Origin: Sphingomonas sp. AOB5
Lineage (GTDB): Bacteria > Pseudomonadota > Alphaproteobacteria > Sphingomonadales > Sphingomonadaceae
Length of the DNA stretch: 64,000 bases
Assembly (NCBI RefSeq): GCF_029433115.1
Contig: NZ_JARNTV010000004.1
Span: forward strand, 1-64,000
Direction: 5' to 3'
Shown in pieces: positions 35,054 to 43,245 of this stretch (position 1 is the first letter of the stretch; the number at the start of each line of letters is the position of its first letter). The translations under genes and the position numbers were made by a program. The notes below the pieces were generated by a model. The model ran no database searches, had not been told where the DNA came from, and saw only the letters and a list, made by a program, of their open reading frames with translations.

Positions 35054-35114
35054 GGTACGACGGGAGGGCTTTCCGGCCCTTCCGTTCGTTCCTCTAATGT
35101 TCTAAGGAACGGGG

Positions 35115-35609
35115 ATGGCTTCGCTGTCCCCTGCCGCGCCCATATCGGCCGACCTCCCCCTCCTGGCGGCCGATGTGGCGCGCGGCGTTTGCCGCATGCT
35201 GTTGCGGCACGATTGCGTCGCGATGGCCGAAGTGCCGCTCAGCGACGGTCGCCGCGCCGATCTGATGGCGCTCGATTCGCGCGGCAACATCATCATCGTC
35301 GAGATCAAGGTGTCGCGCGCCGATCTGCTCGGCGACGCCAAATGGACCGACTATCTCGCCCATTGCGACCGCTTCTTCTGGGCGGTGCCCGAAGGATTCG
35401 ATCTGCGTCCCTTCGATCAGCCGGGATTCCTGCCGGAGCGCGCCGGCTTGATCGTCGCCGATCGCTACGACGCGGCGGTGCTGCGCGAAGCGAACACCGT
35501 TCCGCTTGCCGCGGCCACGCGAAAGAAATGCACGCTCGCCTTTGCCCGCCGCGCCGCGCGGCGGGTGATCGGCCTGCTCGATCCCGAAGCCGAGCCGGGG
35601 TTCCTCTGA
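35115..35609 (+). CDS. mmcB: MmcB-family DNA repair protein
   Basis: 164 residues with a PD-(D/E)XK-like nuclease core: MAEVPLSDGRRADLMALDSR, then IIIVEIKVSRADLLGDAKWT (ExK of the putative active site) and YLAHCDRFFWAVPEGFD. MmcB is SOS-controlled in Caulobacter and helps repair mitomycin damage together with the ImuABC mutasome. No LexA box was recognised upstream. Its stop overlaps a repeat (35608-35672). Confidence 0.87.
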   Translation: MASLSPAAPISADLPLLAADVARGVCRMLLRHDCVAMAEVPLSDGRRADLMALDSRGNIIIVEIKVSRADLLGDAKWTDYLAHCDRFFWAVPEGFDLRPFDQPGFLPERAGLIVADRYDAAVLREANTVPLAAATRKKCTLAFARRAARRVIGLLDPEAEPGFL

Positions 35610-35672
35610 TTCAGCTTCGCTGAAACGGCACCAGCCCGCTGCCGCAGCGGTTCAGTTCTGCTGAACCTGACT
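35608..35672. repeat. composite palindromic repeat fragment (modules A and B)
   Basis: Hairpin TTCAGCTTCGCTGAA (35610-35624), then GGCACCAGCCCGCTGCCGCA, a shortened module A arm, then module B GGTTCAG-ttct-GCTGAACC. It lies between convergent mmcB and the ankyrin gene. It shares both modules with the elements at 12032 and 57199, but the large palindrome itself is missing. Confidence 0.7.
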
Positions 35673-36290
35673 CTAGAGATTGGGGCCGGCAGTCTCGGCT
35701 TCGGTGCGGGCGCCCAGCTTCGGCGCATCGGCCAGCAGCTTCTGGATCGTCGGCGAACGGCGATCGGCCTTGGCATAATCGCGCGCGGACATGCCGGCGA
35801 TATTGTCGGTCCGGTCCGGATCGGCGCCCGCCTTCAGCAGCTCGCGCACCATTTCGGTGTTGCGCAGCTGCACCGCGCGGATCAGCGGCGTCTCGCCCCG
35901 CGAATTGGGCAGGTTCACATTGCCCTTGTAGACGATCAGCACCTGTACGCCCTCGATATAGCTCGCGCCCACCGCGACCATCATCGGCGTATTGCCTTCG
36001 CTATCCTGGAGATTGGGATTGGCACCCTTCTGCAGCAGGAAGCGCAGATAGACGGTCTCGCCCTTGCGCGCGATGATGTGCAGCGCGCCTTCGCCGGTGG
36101 CGCGATCCTTGGTGTTGACGATGCTGCCATTGGTGTCGGTGATCAGCGAGGTCACCTTGGTGCCGTCGCCCTTGCGAACCGCTTCGAGGAATTGATAGCT
36201 GTCCGAGAATTGCTGTGCGCTGGCGGGCGTCGCGACGATCAGCAGCGTGGCGGCTGCAGTTGCGGCGGCAAGAGCGGAACGAAGCGTCAT
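35673..36290 (-). CDS. exported ankyrin-repeat protein
   Basis: 205 residues with a signal peptide (TLRSALAAATAAATLLIVAT, cleavage after ASA) and four ankyrin repeats: SYQFLEAVRKGDGTKVTSLI, GALHIIARKGETVYLRFLLQ with GANPNLQDSEGNTPMMVAV, NVNLPNSRGETPLIRAVQLR and ELLKAGADPDRTDNIAGMSA. Probably a periplasmic protein-protein interaction module; the partner is unknown. A GTG three codons upstream is also open; the ATG at 36290 has the better spacing to AAAGG. It is convergent with mmcB. Confidence 0.85.
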   Translation of the reverse strand: MTLRSALAAATAAATLLIVATPASAQQFSDSYQFLEAVRKGDGTKVTSLITDTNGSIVNTKDRATGEGALHIIARKGETVYLRFLLQKGANPNLQDSEGNTPMMVAVGASYIEGVQVLIVYKGNVNLPNSRGETPLIRAVQLRNTEMVRELLKAGADPDRTDNIAGMSARDYAKADRRSPTIQKLLADAPKLGARTEAETAGPNL

Positions 36291-36373
36291 GGTAAGCACA
36301 CACCTTTAGTTGGCGCCGGAAACGGCGCGAAACCTTGCAAGCTGCGCCCTATCAGATCAAGGCTGGCCACGCC

Positions 36374-37048
36374 ATGAATACAGCACCGCCGTCCGGCCCG
36401 TCCCCCGCTCCGCTCCGCCGCCTGCGCCTGATCTTGTGGGGGCTGGTCGCCGTCATCCTGCTGGTGCTGGCTGTCTCGTTCGGCTGGCAGGTCGCGAATG
36501 CGCCCAAGACGGGACAGAGCGACACCCGCGGCGCGATCGACGTGACCGGAAAGCCGATCGGCGCGCCCTTCACCCTGACCGATCAGGACGGCAAGACCGT
36601 TCGCGACAGCGATTTCGCCGGCAAGTACCGGCTGATCTATTTCGGCTACACCTTCTGCCCCGATATCTGCCCGACCGACGTGCAGAAGTTGGGGTTGGCG
36701 ATGCGGCGGCTCGATCGTGAGGCCCCGGCAGTGTCGGCCAAGGTCCAGCCGATCTTCATCACCATCGATCCCGAACGCGATACGCCGCCGGTGATCAAGC
36801 AGTTCGTATCGGCCTTTCATCCGCGGCTGATCGGACTGACCGGCACGGTGCCGCAGATCACCGCGCTGGCAAAGGGTTATGCGGCGTTCTTCGCCAAGCT
36901 GCCCCCTGCCCAGCCGGGCGGTTCTTACCTCATGAACCACAGCGCGATGTTCTATCTGATGGGGCCGAAGGGCGAACCGCTGGTGATCCTGCCGCGCGAG
37001 ATGAGCGATGCCGATGTGGCCGCCGAGATCCGCAAATGGGTGAAGTGA
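36374..37048 (+). CDS. SCO1/SenC-family copper chaperone
   Basis: 224 residues anchored by one N-terminal membrane span (LRLILWGLVAVILLVLAVSF). The thioredoxin-fold periplasmic domain has the copper-binding CxxxC in GYTFCPDICPTDV and the distal His in YLMNHSAMFYLMGP. The role is insertion of CuA copper into cytochrome oxidase or redox control. Immediately downstream, with overlapping ends, are ycgN- and ygjP-type genes, as in several alphaproteobacteria. Confidence 0.93.
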   Translation: MNTAPPSGPSPAPLRRLRLILWGLVAVILLVLAVSFGWQVANAPKTGQSDTRGAIDVTGKPIGAPFTLTDQDGKTVRDSDFAGKYRLIYFGYTFCPDICPTDVQKLGLAMRRLDREAPAVSAKVQPIFITIDPERDTPPVIKQFVSAFHPRLIGLTGTVPQITALAKGYAAFFAKLPPAQPGGSYLMNHSAMFYLMGPKGEPLVILPREMSDADVAAEIRKWVK

Positions 37049-37479
37049 GCGGCAAGTTCTGGGAAGATACGCCGCTGGAAAAGCTCGACCGCGCGCAATG
37101 GGAGGCGCTGTGCGACGGGTGCGGCAAATGCTGTATCCACAAGCTGGAAGACGAGGAAACCGGCGAGCTGATGGCGACCAACATCGCCTGCCGGATGCTC
37201 GACCGGCGCGCAGGGCAGTGCAAGGATTACCGCAACCGGCGCGCCTATGTGCCCGAATGCGTGCGGCTGACCACCAGCAACGTGCATGAGATCGAATGGC
37301 TGCCGCGCACCTGCGCCTATCGGCTGCGCGCGGCGGGCGAACAGCTGCCCGAATGGCATTATCTGGTGTGCGGCGATCGCGAGGCGGTGCACCGCGCGGG
37401 CGAATCGACTCGCGGCTGGACCATTTCCGAGGATGATGCCGGCGATTTCGAGCATCACATCGTGGATCGGGAGCTGTGA
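37036..37479 (+). CDS. YcgN-family cysteine-cluster protein
   Basis: 147 residues of the UPF0260 group. The cysteine-rich part is EALCDGCGKCCIHKLEDEET (CxxCxxCC), with NIACRMLDRRAGQCKDYRNR, YVPECVRLTT and RTCAYRLRAAGEQLPEWHYL further on, suggesting an Fe-S or zinc cluster. The function is not known. The reading frame overlaps the SCO gene by 13 bases; a GTG at 37045 would reduce this to 4. Confidence 0.9.
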   Translation: MGEVSGKFWEDTPLEKLDRAQWEALCDGCGKCCIHKLEDEETGELMATNIACRMLDRRAGQCKDYRNRRAYVPECVRLTTSNVHEIEWLPRTCAYRLRAAGEQLPEWHYLVCGDREAVHRAGESTRGWTISEDDAGDFEHHIVDREL

Positions 37480-38150
37480 CCGTCGATGTCGACGTGGTGC
37501 GCAACGCGCGCTCGCGGGGGATGCGGCTGGCGGTGGATCCGCGCAGCGGCCGGGTAAGGCTGACGATCCCGCCCCGCGCCTCGCTTCGTAACGCACTCGC
37601 CTGGGCCGAGGAGCAGCGCGGCTGGATCGAGCGGCAACAGGCCAAGCTACCCGAGGGCCGCCCGTTCGAGCCCGGCGCGCTGGTGCCGCTGGAGGATGAC
37701 GAGATCGAGATCGTCTGGCCGACCACCGTCGGCCGCACCCCGCGGCTCGACGGCAGCCGGTTGCTATGCGGCGGCCCGCGTGAGGGACTGGAGCGGCGGA
37801 TCGAGCGCTGGTTCCGTACGGAGGCACTGCGCATCCTGAGCGAGGAGACCGCCGAATATGCCGACAAGGCCGGGGTGCGCGTCACCGGCGTGAGCATCGG
37901 CGATCCGCGCGGCCGCTGGGGCAGCTGTGCCGCGTCGGGCGCGATCCGCTACAGCTGGCGGCTGATCCTGGCGCCCAGCTTTGTGCGGCGCGCGACGGTG
38001 GCGCATGAAGTCGCGCATCGTGTGCACATGAACCATAGCCCGGCCTTCCACCGGGTCACCCGCGAGCTGTTTGGCGCCGACCCCGGCCCTGCACGCGAAT
38101 GGCTGCGCAGGCACGGCGCCGGGCTGCACTGGGTCGGACGTACCGTCTAG
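37476..38150 (+). CDS. YgjP-like zinc metallopeptidase
   Basis: 224 residues of the DUF45/SprT-like gluzincin group. The zinc motif is ATVAHEVAHRVHMNHSPAFH (HExxH plus a downstream His), preceded by GRWGSCAASGAIRYSWRLIL, the family signature. The N-terminal half (about 1-80) has a small beta domain. Substrates are unknown. It overlaps the YcgN-type gene by 4 bases and the stop of PBP1A on the other strand by 4 bases. Confidence 0.88.
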   Translation: MTVDVDVVRNARSRGMRLAVDPRSGRVRLTIPPRASLRNALAWAEEQRGWIERQQAKLPEGRPFEPGALVPLEDDEIEIVWPTTVGRTPRLDGSRLLCGGPREGLERRIERWFRTEALRILSEETAEYADKAGVRVTGVSIGDPRGRWGSCAASGAIRYSWRLILAPSFVRRATVAHEVAHRVHMNHSPAFHRVTRELFGADPGPAREWLRRHGAGLHWVGRTV

Positions 38151-40297
38151 TTCTGCGGGCGCCGCGCGGGGTCGGCCAGCCGGTCGTCTCGACCACCACT
38201 ATCGGGGCGTTGCGGCTGGGGCTGGGTTGCCGGCGGGCGCGGAATATCCCGCGGGCCGGGTGCAGGCTGTTGCTGCTGCGGTTGCTGCTGTTCGGGCGGA
38301 TCATTGCCGGTCACCCGGTCGATCCACTCCTGATCGAGCTTCTCGTCGCTGCCCGGATCGGGCGCGGGACCGCCCGGCTCGACCGGATTGCCGTCCTGAT
38401 CGACGAACACACTGTTGTCGGGGCCGGAGAAATATTCCTCGGTGCCATTGTCGCCCTGCCATTCGGGCAGGGTGACCTGGGTGTCGAAATTCTCGACCGG
38501 GCGGCCGGCGACGGCGCGGCGCATATAGGCGGAGAAGGCCCGCGCGGGCGCAGTGCCGCCCTGCAGGCCGGGTACGACTCGCGCATCGTCGCGGCCCATC
38601 CACACGCCGGTGGTGAGTCCCGACGAGAATCCGATGAACCAGCCATCCTTGTTCGAGCTGGTCGTGCCGGTCTTGCCCGCGACCGGGCGGCCGATCTGTG
38701 CGGCCTTGCCGGTGCCGGTGGCGACTGCGGTCTGGAGCAGGTCGATCATCTGTGCGGCGACATGATCGCCCACCAGCACGCGCGTCGTATCCACTTCATG
38801 CTGGTAGATCACCGCGCCGTTCGCGGTCACGCGGGTGATGCCATAGGGCGTCACCGCGACGCCGCGCTGGCTGACCGAAGCGAAGGCGCGGGTCATGTCG
38901 ATCAGCCGCACATTCGACGTGCCCAGCACCATCGCCGGCTGGGTGTTCACCGGCGTGGTGATGCCGAAACGCGTCGCCATGTTGGCAACCGTGCCGAAGC
39001 CGACTTCCTGTCCCAGCTTCGCCGCCACCGTGTTGATCGAATAGGCGAAGGCCGCGCGCAGCGTCATCTCGCCGCTGTTGCGTCCCGAATTGTTGCGCGG
39101 GGTCCAGCCGCGGATCGTCACCGGCTCGTCGATCACCAGGTCGTCGGGGCGATGTCCGGCCTCCAGCGCCGCCAGATAGACGAACAGCTTGAACGCCGAA
39201 CCCGGCTGGCGCTCGGCCTTGGTCGCGCGGTTGTAGATAGAGGCGACATAATCCTTGCCGCCGACCATCGCGCGCACCGCGCCGTCGCGGTCGAGGCTGA
39301 TCAGCGCGCCCTGTGCCGCACCCGGCGTGTTGGCGCGGATCGCATCGTCGGCGGCGCGCTGCATGTTGAGATCCAGCGTGGTCCACACTTCCAGCGGCGC
39401 TTCGGTCTCGTCGATCAACACTTCGAGCTGGGGCAGCGCCCAGTCGGTGAAATAGCGGATGCTGTTCTGCTTGGGCTCGGGCGCCAGCTTGACCATCTTG
39501 GGATCGGCCTCGGCCGCCTGTGCCGCGGTGATCTTGCCTTCCTGCTCCATCACCTGGAGCACAACGCCGGCGCGATCGATCGCGGCCTGGGCGTCGGCGG
39601 TGGGCGAATAATGCGAGGGCGCCTTGACCAGCCCGGCGATGATCGCCGCTTCGGACAGGCTCAGCTTGGTCGCAGGATGGCCGAAGAAACGGCGCGACGC
39701 GGCGTCGATGCCATAGGCACCGCCACCGAAATAGACCTTGTTCAGATACAGCTCGAGGATCTGCTCCTTCGAGAATTTCTGCTCCATCGCCAGCGCGAGC
39801 ACGGCCTCGCGCATCTTCCGCCCGAAATCATATTTGTTCGAAAGGAAGATGGTGCGCGCCACCTGCTGGGTGATCGTCGATGCGCCCTGCAGGCGGCGAT
39901 CGGTCCCCGAATTGGCGATGCCCAGGCGAATCGCGCGCAAAACGCCGCGTGCGTCGATGCCCCAGTGCGATTCGAAGCGCTTGTCCTCGATCGCGATGAT
40001 GGCATCCTTCATCACCTGCGGGATCTGTTCGTACTCGACCCATTCGCCATAGCTCGGCCCGAGCGAGACCAGCACCGTGCCGTCAGCGGCATGGACGCGA
40101 ATCATCTGGCCGTTGGGCGATCGCCGAAGCTCGCCGAAGCTGGGCAGCGATCCCTTGGTCGAAAAGACCGCGATCATCAGCGCGATGAAGGCAAGCAGCC
40201 CCAGCGCGCCGATTCCGCCCGCGGTCCACAGACCATAACGTTTCCACTCGGCCTTGGTGGGCCAGCGTTTCGGGAGATAGCTTTTGATGGTCGCCAT
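38147..40297 (-). CDS. penicillin-binding protein 1A, bifunctional transglycosylase/transpeptidase
   Basis: Builds and cross-links peptidoglycan at the inner membrane. 716 residues: a membrane anchor (YGLWTAGGIGALGLLAFIAL), GT51 transglycosylase with the catalytic Glu in AIIAIEDKRFESHWGIDARG and GASTITQQVARTIFLS, and a transpeptidase with SxxK in AERQPGSAFKLFVYLAALEA, SxN in AFAYSINTVAAKLGQ and KTG in RPVAGKTGTTSSNKDGWFIG. The last about 50 residues are a flexible Pro/Gln/Arg tail (PPEQQQPQQQQPAPGPRDIP) not needed for catalysis. Monocistronic; the gene ends against ygjP. Confidence 0.95.
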   Translation of the reverse strand: MATIKSYLPKRWPTKAEWKRYGLWTAGGIGALGLLAFIALMIAVFSTKGSLPSFGELRRSPNGQMIRVHAADGTVLVSLGPSYGEWVEYEQIPQVMKDAIIAIEDKRFESHWGIDARGVLRAIRLGIANSGTDRRLQGASTITQQVARTIFLSNKYDFGRKMREAVLALAMEQKFSKEQILELYLNKVYFGGGAYGIDAASRRFFGHPATKLSLSEAAIIAGLVKAPSHYSPTADAQAAIDRAGVVLQVMEQEGKITAAQAAEADPKMVKLAPEPKQNSIRYFTDWALPQLEVLIDETEAPLEVWTTLDLNMQRAADDAIRANTPGAAQGALISLDRDGAVRAMVGGKDYVASIYNRATKAERQPGSAFKLFVYLAALEAGHRPDDLVIDEPVTIRGWTPRNNSGRNSGEMTLRAAFAYSINTVAAKLGQEVGFGTVANMATRFGITTPVNTQPAMVLGTSNVRLIDMTRAFASVSQRGVAVTPYGITRVTANGAVIYQHEVDTTRVLVGDHVAAQMIDLLQTAVATGTGKAAQIGRPVAGKTGTTSSNKDGWFIGFSSGLTTGVWMGRDDARVVPGLQGGTAPARAFSAYMRRAVAGRPVENFDTQVTLPEWQGDNGTEEYFSGPDNSVFVDQDGNPVEPGGPAPDPGSDEKLDQEWIDRVTGNDPPEQQQPQQQQPAPGPRDIPRPPATQPQPQRPDSGGRDDRLADPARRPQN

Positions 40298-40373
40298 GGG
40301 TGGGTGTGGATTACGCCCTGATCTTCCGGCTCACAAGCAGTTCGAAAGCCTTGTGCCCGCCGCAGCTACCACT

Positions 40374-40778
40374 TCAGCCCTTAGCCTCTCGTGAACGGAA
40401 ATCGAGGCTCACCGAATTGATGCAATAACGCAGGCCGGTGGGTGGCGGTCCGTCAGGGAAGACATGGCCCAGATGCCCGTCACAGCGTGCGCACCGCGTT
40501 TCGACCCTGCGCATGCCGTGGCTGACATCGGTATGGTCGGAAACGTGATCCGGCGCGACCGGCTGGGTGAAGCTGGGCCAGCCCGATCCCGAATCATATT
40601 TGTCGACCGAATCGAACAGCTCGAGCTGACACCCGGCGCAGCGATAGACGCCATCCGCCTTGTTATTGTCGTAGCGCCCGGAAAACGGGGCTTCGGTCCC
40701 TGCCTCGCGCAGCACATGGAACTGGTCCGGCGTGAGCTTCTTGCGCCACTCGGACTCGGGCAGGTTGATATGATCCAT
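40374..40778 (-). CDS. msrB: peptide-methionine (R)-S-oxide reductase MsrB
   Basis: Repairs the R-epimer of methionine sulfoxide using thioredoxin. 134 residues: a zinc site formed by YRCAGCQLELFD and TRCARCDGHLGHVFPDGPPP, and a catalytic cysteine in LRYCINSVSLDF near the C-terminus. The start MDHINLPESEWR at 40778 is favoured over the longer frame because the family begins here; no strong ribosome binding site is visible. No signal peptide, so it is cytoplasmic, in contrast to the exported MsrA at 49.9 kb. Confidence 0.94.
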   Translation of the reverse strand: MDHINLPESEWRKKLTPDQFHVLREAGTEAPFSGRYDNNKADGVYRCAGCQLELFDSVDKYDSGSGWPSFTQPVAPDHVSDHTDVSHGMRRVETRCARCDGHLGHVFPDGPPPTGLRYCINSVSLDFRSREAKG

Positions 40779-40830
40779 GAGCAAGGATGTGTGATGCGCT
40801 TGGCCGCGCGTCAATAACCCAGGTGGGGAC

Positions 40831-41451
40831 CTATTCCTTCCAGGCCCACCAGATCATCGCGGGGGGCACGTTCCACCATTCGATCGCCGAATCGATCTTG
40901 GGAATGTGCGGCTCGAAGAAATTCCGCACCTTCGGATTGAACTGATAGACCACGAACGCGCCGCCGACGCGGAGCGCCTTCGCCGTCGCGCGCGCGATCG
41001 AATCGCCCACGCCCGGCGGCAGGGTCGAGAAGGGCAGGCCCGACAGGACATAGTCGGCATGGTCGAAGCCGCGTTCCTTCAGGATCTCGTTCACATCCTC
41101 GGCCGATCCCTGGACCAGCACGAAGCGCGAATCATGGATCATCTGGCGCAGATGCTGGATGAAATCGGGATTCGGATCGATCGCGATATAGGTCGCATCG
41201 GGCTTCAGCCGGTCGAGCACCGCCTGGCAGAAGGTGCCGACGCCCGGGCCATATTCGACGAACACATCGGTGTTCGCCCAGTCGATCGGCTCCAGCACGC
41301 GGCGAATCGTGCGCGCCGATGACGGCACGATCGACGCGACCATCGCGGGATGCTTGATGAAATTGCGCAGGAACAGCCCGCGCGACGTGGGGCTGGACGC
41401 TTTGGCGGCGCGGCGCTTTGAGCGGCCGATCGAACGGGTCGACGAATTCAT
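40831..41451 (-). CDS. class I SAM methyltransferase, phospholipid N-methyltransferase (PmtA)-like
   Basis: 206 residues. SAM loop DVFVEYGPGVGTFCQAVLDR (motif I), AIDPNPDFIQHLRQ (motif II), DYVLSGLPFSTLPPGVGDSI (motif IV) and RNFFEPHIPK in the C-terminal part. This pattern is that of PmtA, which converts phosphatidylethanolamine to methylated forms at the membrane, and of related KsgA-like enzymes; the GLPFS block and LFLRNFIKHPAMVASIVPSS N-terminal amphipathic segment favour PmtA. Biochemical activity remains inference. Confidence 0.8.
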   Translation of the reverse strand: MNSSTRSIGRSKRRAAKASSPTSRGLFLRNFIKHPAMVASIVPSSARTIRRVLEPIDWANTDVFVEYGPGVGTFCQAVLDRLKPDATYIAIDPNPDFIQHLRQMIHDSRFVLVQGSAEDVNEILKERGFDHADYVLSGLPFSTLPPGVGDSIARATAKALRVGGAFVVYQFNPKVRNFFEPHIPKIDSAIEWWNVPPAMIWWAWKE

Positions 41452-41549
41452 GACGATTCCATTGCAATATGTTGCGGCGCACGTCGAGGGGTAACGGGCA
41501 AATGCGCTCGCGGTTGCGCCGAACCGTAAAGCGAGTAACCGGCTTTTGC

Positions 41550-41870
41550 ATGGACAGGCGCAAGGGACAGATCGCCGTCGTCTTCGTCTCGCAACGCAGC
41601 GGGGCCGACGCACAAGGCTATGCCGATGCCGCCGCGGCGATGGATGCGCTGGCGGCTGCGCAGCCCGGCTATCGCGGAATCGACAGCGCGCGGGACGAAG
41701 CCGGGTTGGGCATCACCGTCAGCTACTGGGCCGACGAAGCCAGCGCGGTGGCATGGCGCGAGCATCCCGACCATGCCCGGATTCGCGATCGGGGCCGCGG
41801 CATCTGGTACGATCGCTACGAGCTGTTCGTGACCGAAGTGGTGCGCGGCTATGGCTGGACGCGCGAATGA
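41550..41870 (+). CDS. antibiotic-biosynthesis-monooxygenase-like (ABM) domain protein
   Basis: 106 residues, one ferredoxin-like ABM fold: QIAVVFVSQRSGADAQGYAD, then AAQPGYRGIDSARDEAGLGI with TVSYWADEASAVAWREHPDH. Members are small cofactor-free oxygenases or heme-degrading enzymes, but many are uncharacterised. It ends in an ATGA overlap with the MFS transporter gene, a fixed pairing that might protect against or process an unknown small molecule. Confidence 0.82.
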   Translation: MDRRKGQIAVVFVSQRSGADAQGYADAAAAMDALAAAQPGYRGIDSARDEAGLGITVSYWADEASAVAWREHPDHARIRDRGRGIWYDRYELFVTEVVRGYGWTRE

Positions 41871-43195
41871 AGCCGGTCCGCATCGATACCACCTTCGCGC
41901 TACTGTTCATGGTGATGCTGGCCATCGCGATGGGCAATACCGCGCTGCAGACCGTGCTGCCTGCGCTCGGGCGGCGACTCGGCGCGCCGGACGCGGTGGT
42001 GGCGGCGGTATTTTCGGTATCGGCTTTGCTGTGGGTCGTCGCAGCGCCTTACTGGGCGCGCCGGTCGGACCGGCAGGGGCGCCGCGCGATGGTGCTGGTC
42101 GGGATCGGCGGGTTCACCGTCTCGGTCTTCCTGTGCGGGCTGTTCCTGATGGCGGGGATCAATGGCTGGCTGGCGCCCTTCGCCACCTTCGTCGCGTTCA
42201 TCGGCGGGCGGGTGGTCTATGGGATGTTCGGATCGGCGGCGCCGCCGGCAGTTCAGGCACTGGTCGCCGGGCGCACCACGCGCGAGGAGCGGACCAAGGC
42301 GCTGACCCTGCTCGCCTCGGCCTTCGGGCTGGGCACGATCCTGGGCCCGGCCATCGCGCCCTATCTGGTGCTCGGCCATCTCTGGGCTGGCGGGCCGGAG
42401 GTCGGGCTTGCCGGCCCCGCTTTCGTGTTCAGCGCGTTTGGGCTGGCGATCTGGATCGCGGTCTATCGCTATCTGCCGCGCGCCGAGGGTCCTGCGCATG
42501 GCGCGGCGACCGCCTATCCGTCGATCGGCGGGCAGAGCTCGGGCGCCAGCGTCACCGCGGCGGTTTCCGAGCGGGGGGGCGAACACAGCGAAGCGGTCGG
42601 CTATTTCGATCCGCGCATCCGCACCTGGATCATCATCGGGCTGGTGATGGGCCATGCCCAGGCGATGACCGGTCAGGCGATCGGCTTTCTGGTGATCGAC
42701 CGGCTGAATGTCGATCCGGTCGCGGCGCTCGAGCCGACGGGCCTTGTACTGATGATGGGCGCCGGCTCCGCGCTGCTGGCGCAATGGGGGCTGATTCCCC
42801 TGCTCGACCTGAAGCCGCGCGCGCTGGCGCTATGGGGCCTCGGCGTTGCAGCGGCGGGATGCGTGATGACCGGCAGTGCGACGTCGCTTTACGGAATCGC
42901 GCTCGGCTATGCGCTGGCTTCGCTCGGCTTCGGCTTTGCGCGGCCGGGCTTCACCGCAGGCTCCTCGCTGGCGGTGGGGCCGGAAGCGCAAGGCTCGGTC
43001 GCGGGCAAGGTGACGTCGATCAACGGGGCCGCCTTCGTGCTCGGCCCCTCGATCGGAGTCGGGCTGTACGAATTGTGGCGGCCCCTGCCCTATCTGATCG
43101 CCGCCTTCGGCATGGCGGCGCTGGTAATCTATGCTTTCGTCACGCTCGGCAGGGAAAGCCCGCACCGGCCCGCTCCCCCACCCGGCCACCCATAG
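41867..43195 (+). CDS. major facilitator superfamily transporter
   Basis: 442 residues and about 12 membrane segments. The loop between TM2 and TM3 has the MFS motif YWARRSDRQGRRAMVLVGIG; TM5 has the LGTILGPAIAP motif C typical of drug/proton antiporters. A hydrophilic centre (ERGGEHSEAVGYFDPRIRTW) splits two halves. The last eleven codons (PHRPAPPPGHP) are made of the left arm of palindromic repeat copy 3, so the C-terminus has been created or altered by the repeat. Probably an efflux pump; substrate unknown. Confidence 0.88.
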   Translation: MKPVRIDTTFALLFMVMLAIAMGNTALQTVLPALGRRLGAPDAVVAAVFSVSALLWVVAAPYWARRSDRQGRRAMVLVGIGGFTVSVFLCGLFLMAGINGWLAPFATFVAFIGGRVVYGMFGSAAPPAVQALVAGRTTREERTKALTLLASAFGLGTILGPAIAPYLVLGHLWAGGPEVGLAGPAFVFSAFGLAIWIAVYRYLPRAEGPAHGAATAYPSIGGQSSGASVTAAVSERGGEHSEAVGYFDPRIRTWIIIGLVMGHAQAMTGQAIGFLVIDRLNVDPVAALEPTGLVLMMGAGSALLAQWGLIPLLDLKPRALALWGLGVAAAGCVMTGSATSLYGIALGYALASLGFGFARPGFTAGSSLAVGPEAQGSVAGKVTSINGAAFVLGPSIGVGLYELWRPLPYLIAAFGMAALVIYAFVTLGRESPHRPAPPPGHP

Positions 43196-43240
43196 GTTAC
43201 TATCGTGCTGAGTGGCCGGGTGAGGCAGCGGGCCGGTGCC
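43162..43240. repeat. large palindromic repeat, copy 3
   Basis: Left arm GCACCGGCCCGCTCCCCCAC and CCGGCCACCCATAG, AT-richer centre, right arm AGTGGCCGGGTGAGGCAGCG then GGCCGGTGCCGC. The right arm has small differences (GAGGCAG for GGGGGAG). It lies between convergent MFS and CDC48 genes and supplies the C-terminal codons and stop of the MFS gene. Confidence 0.85.
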
Positions 43241-43245
43241 GCACG

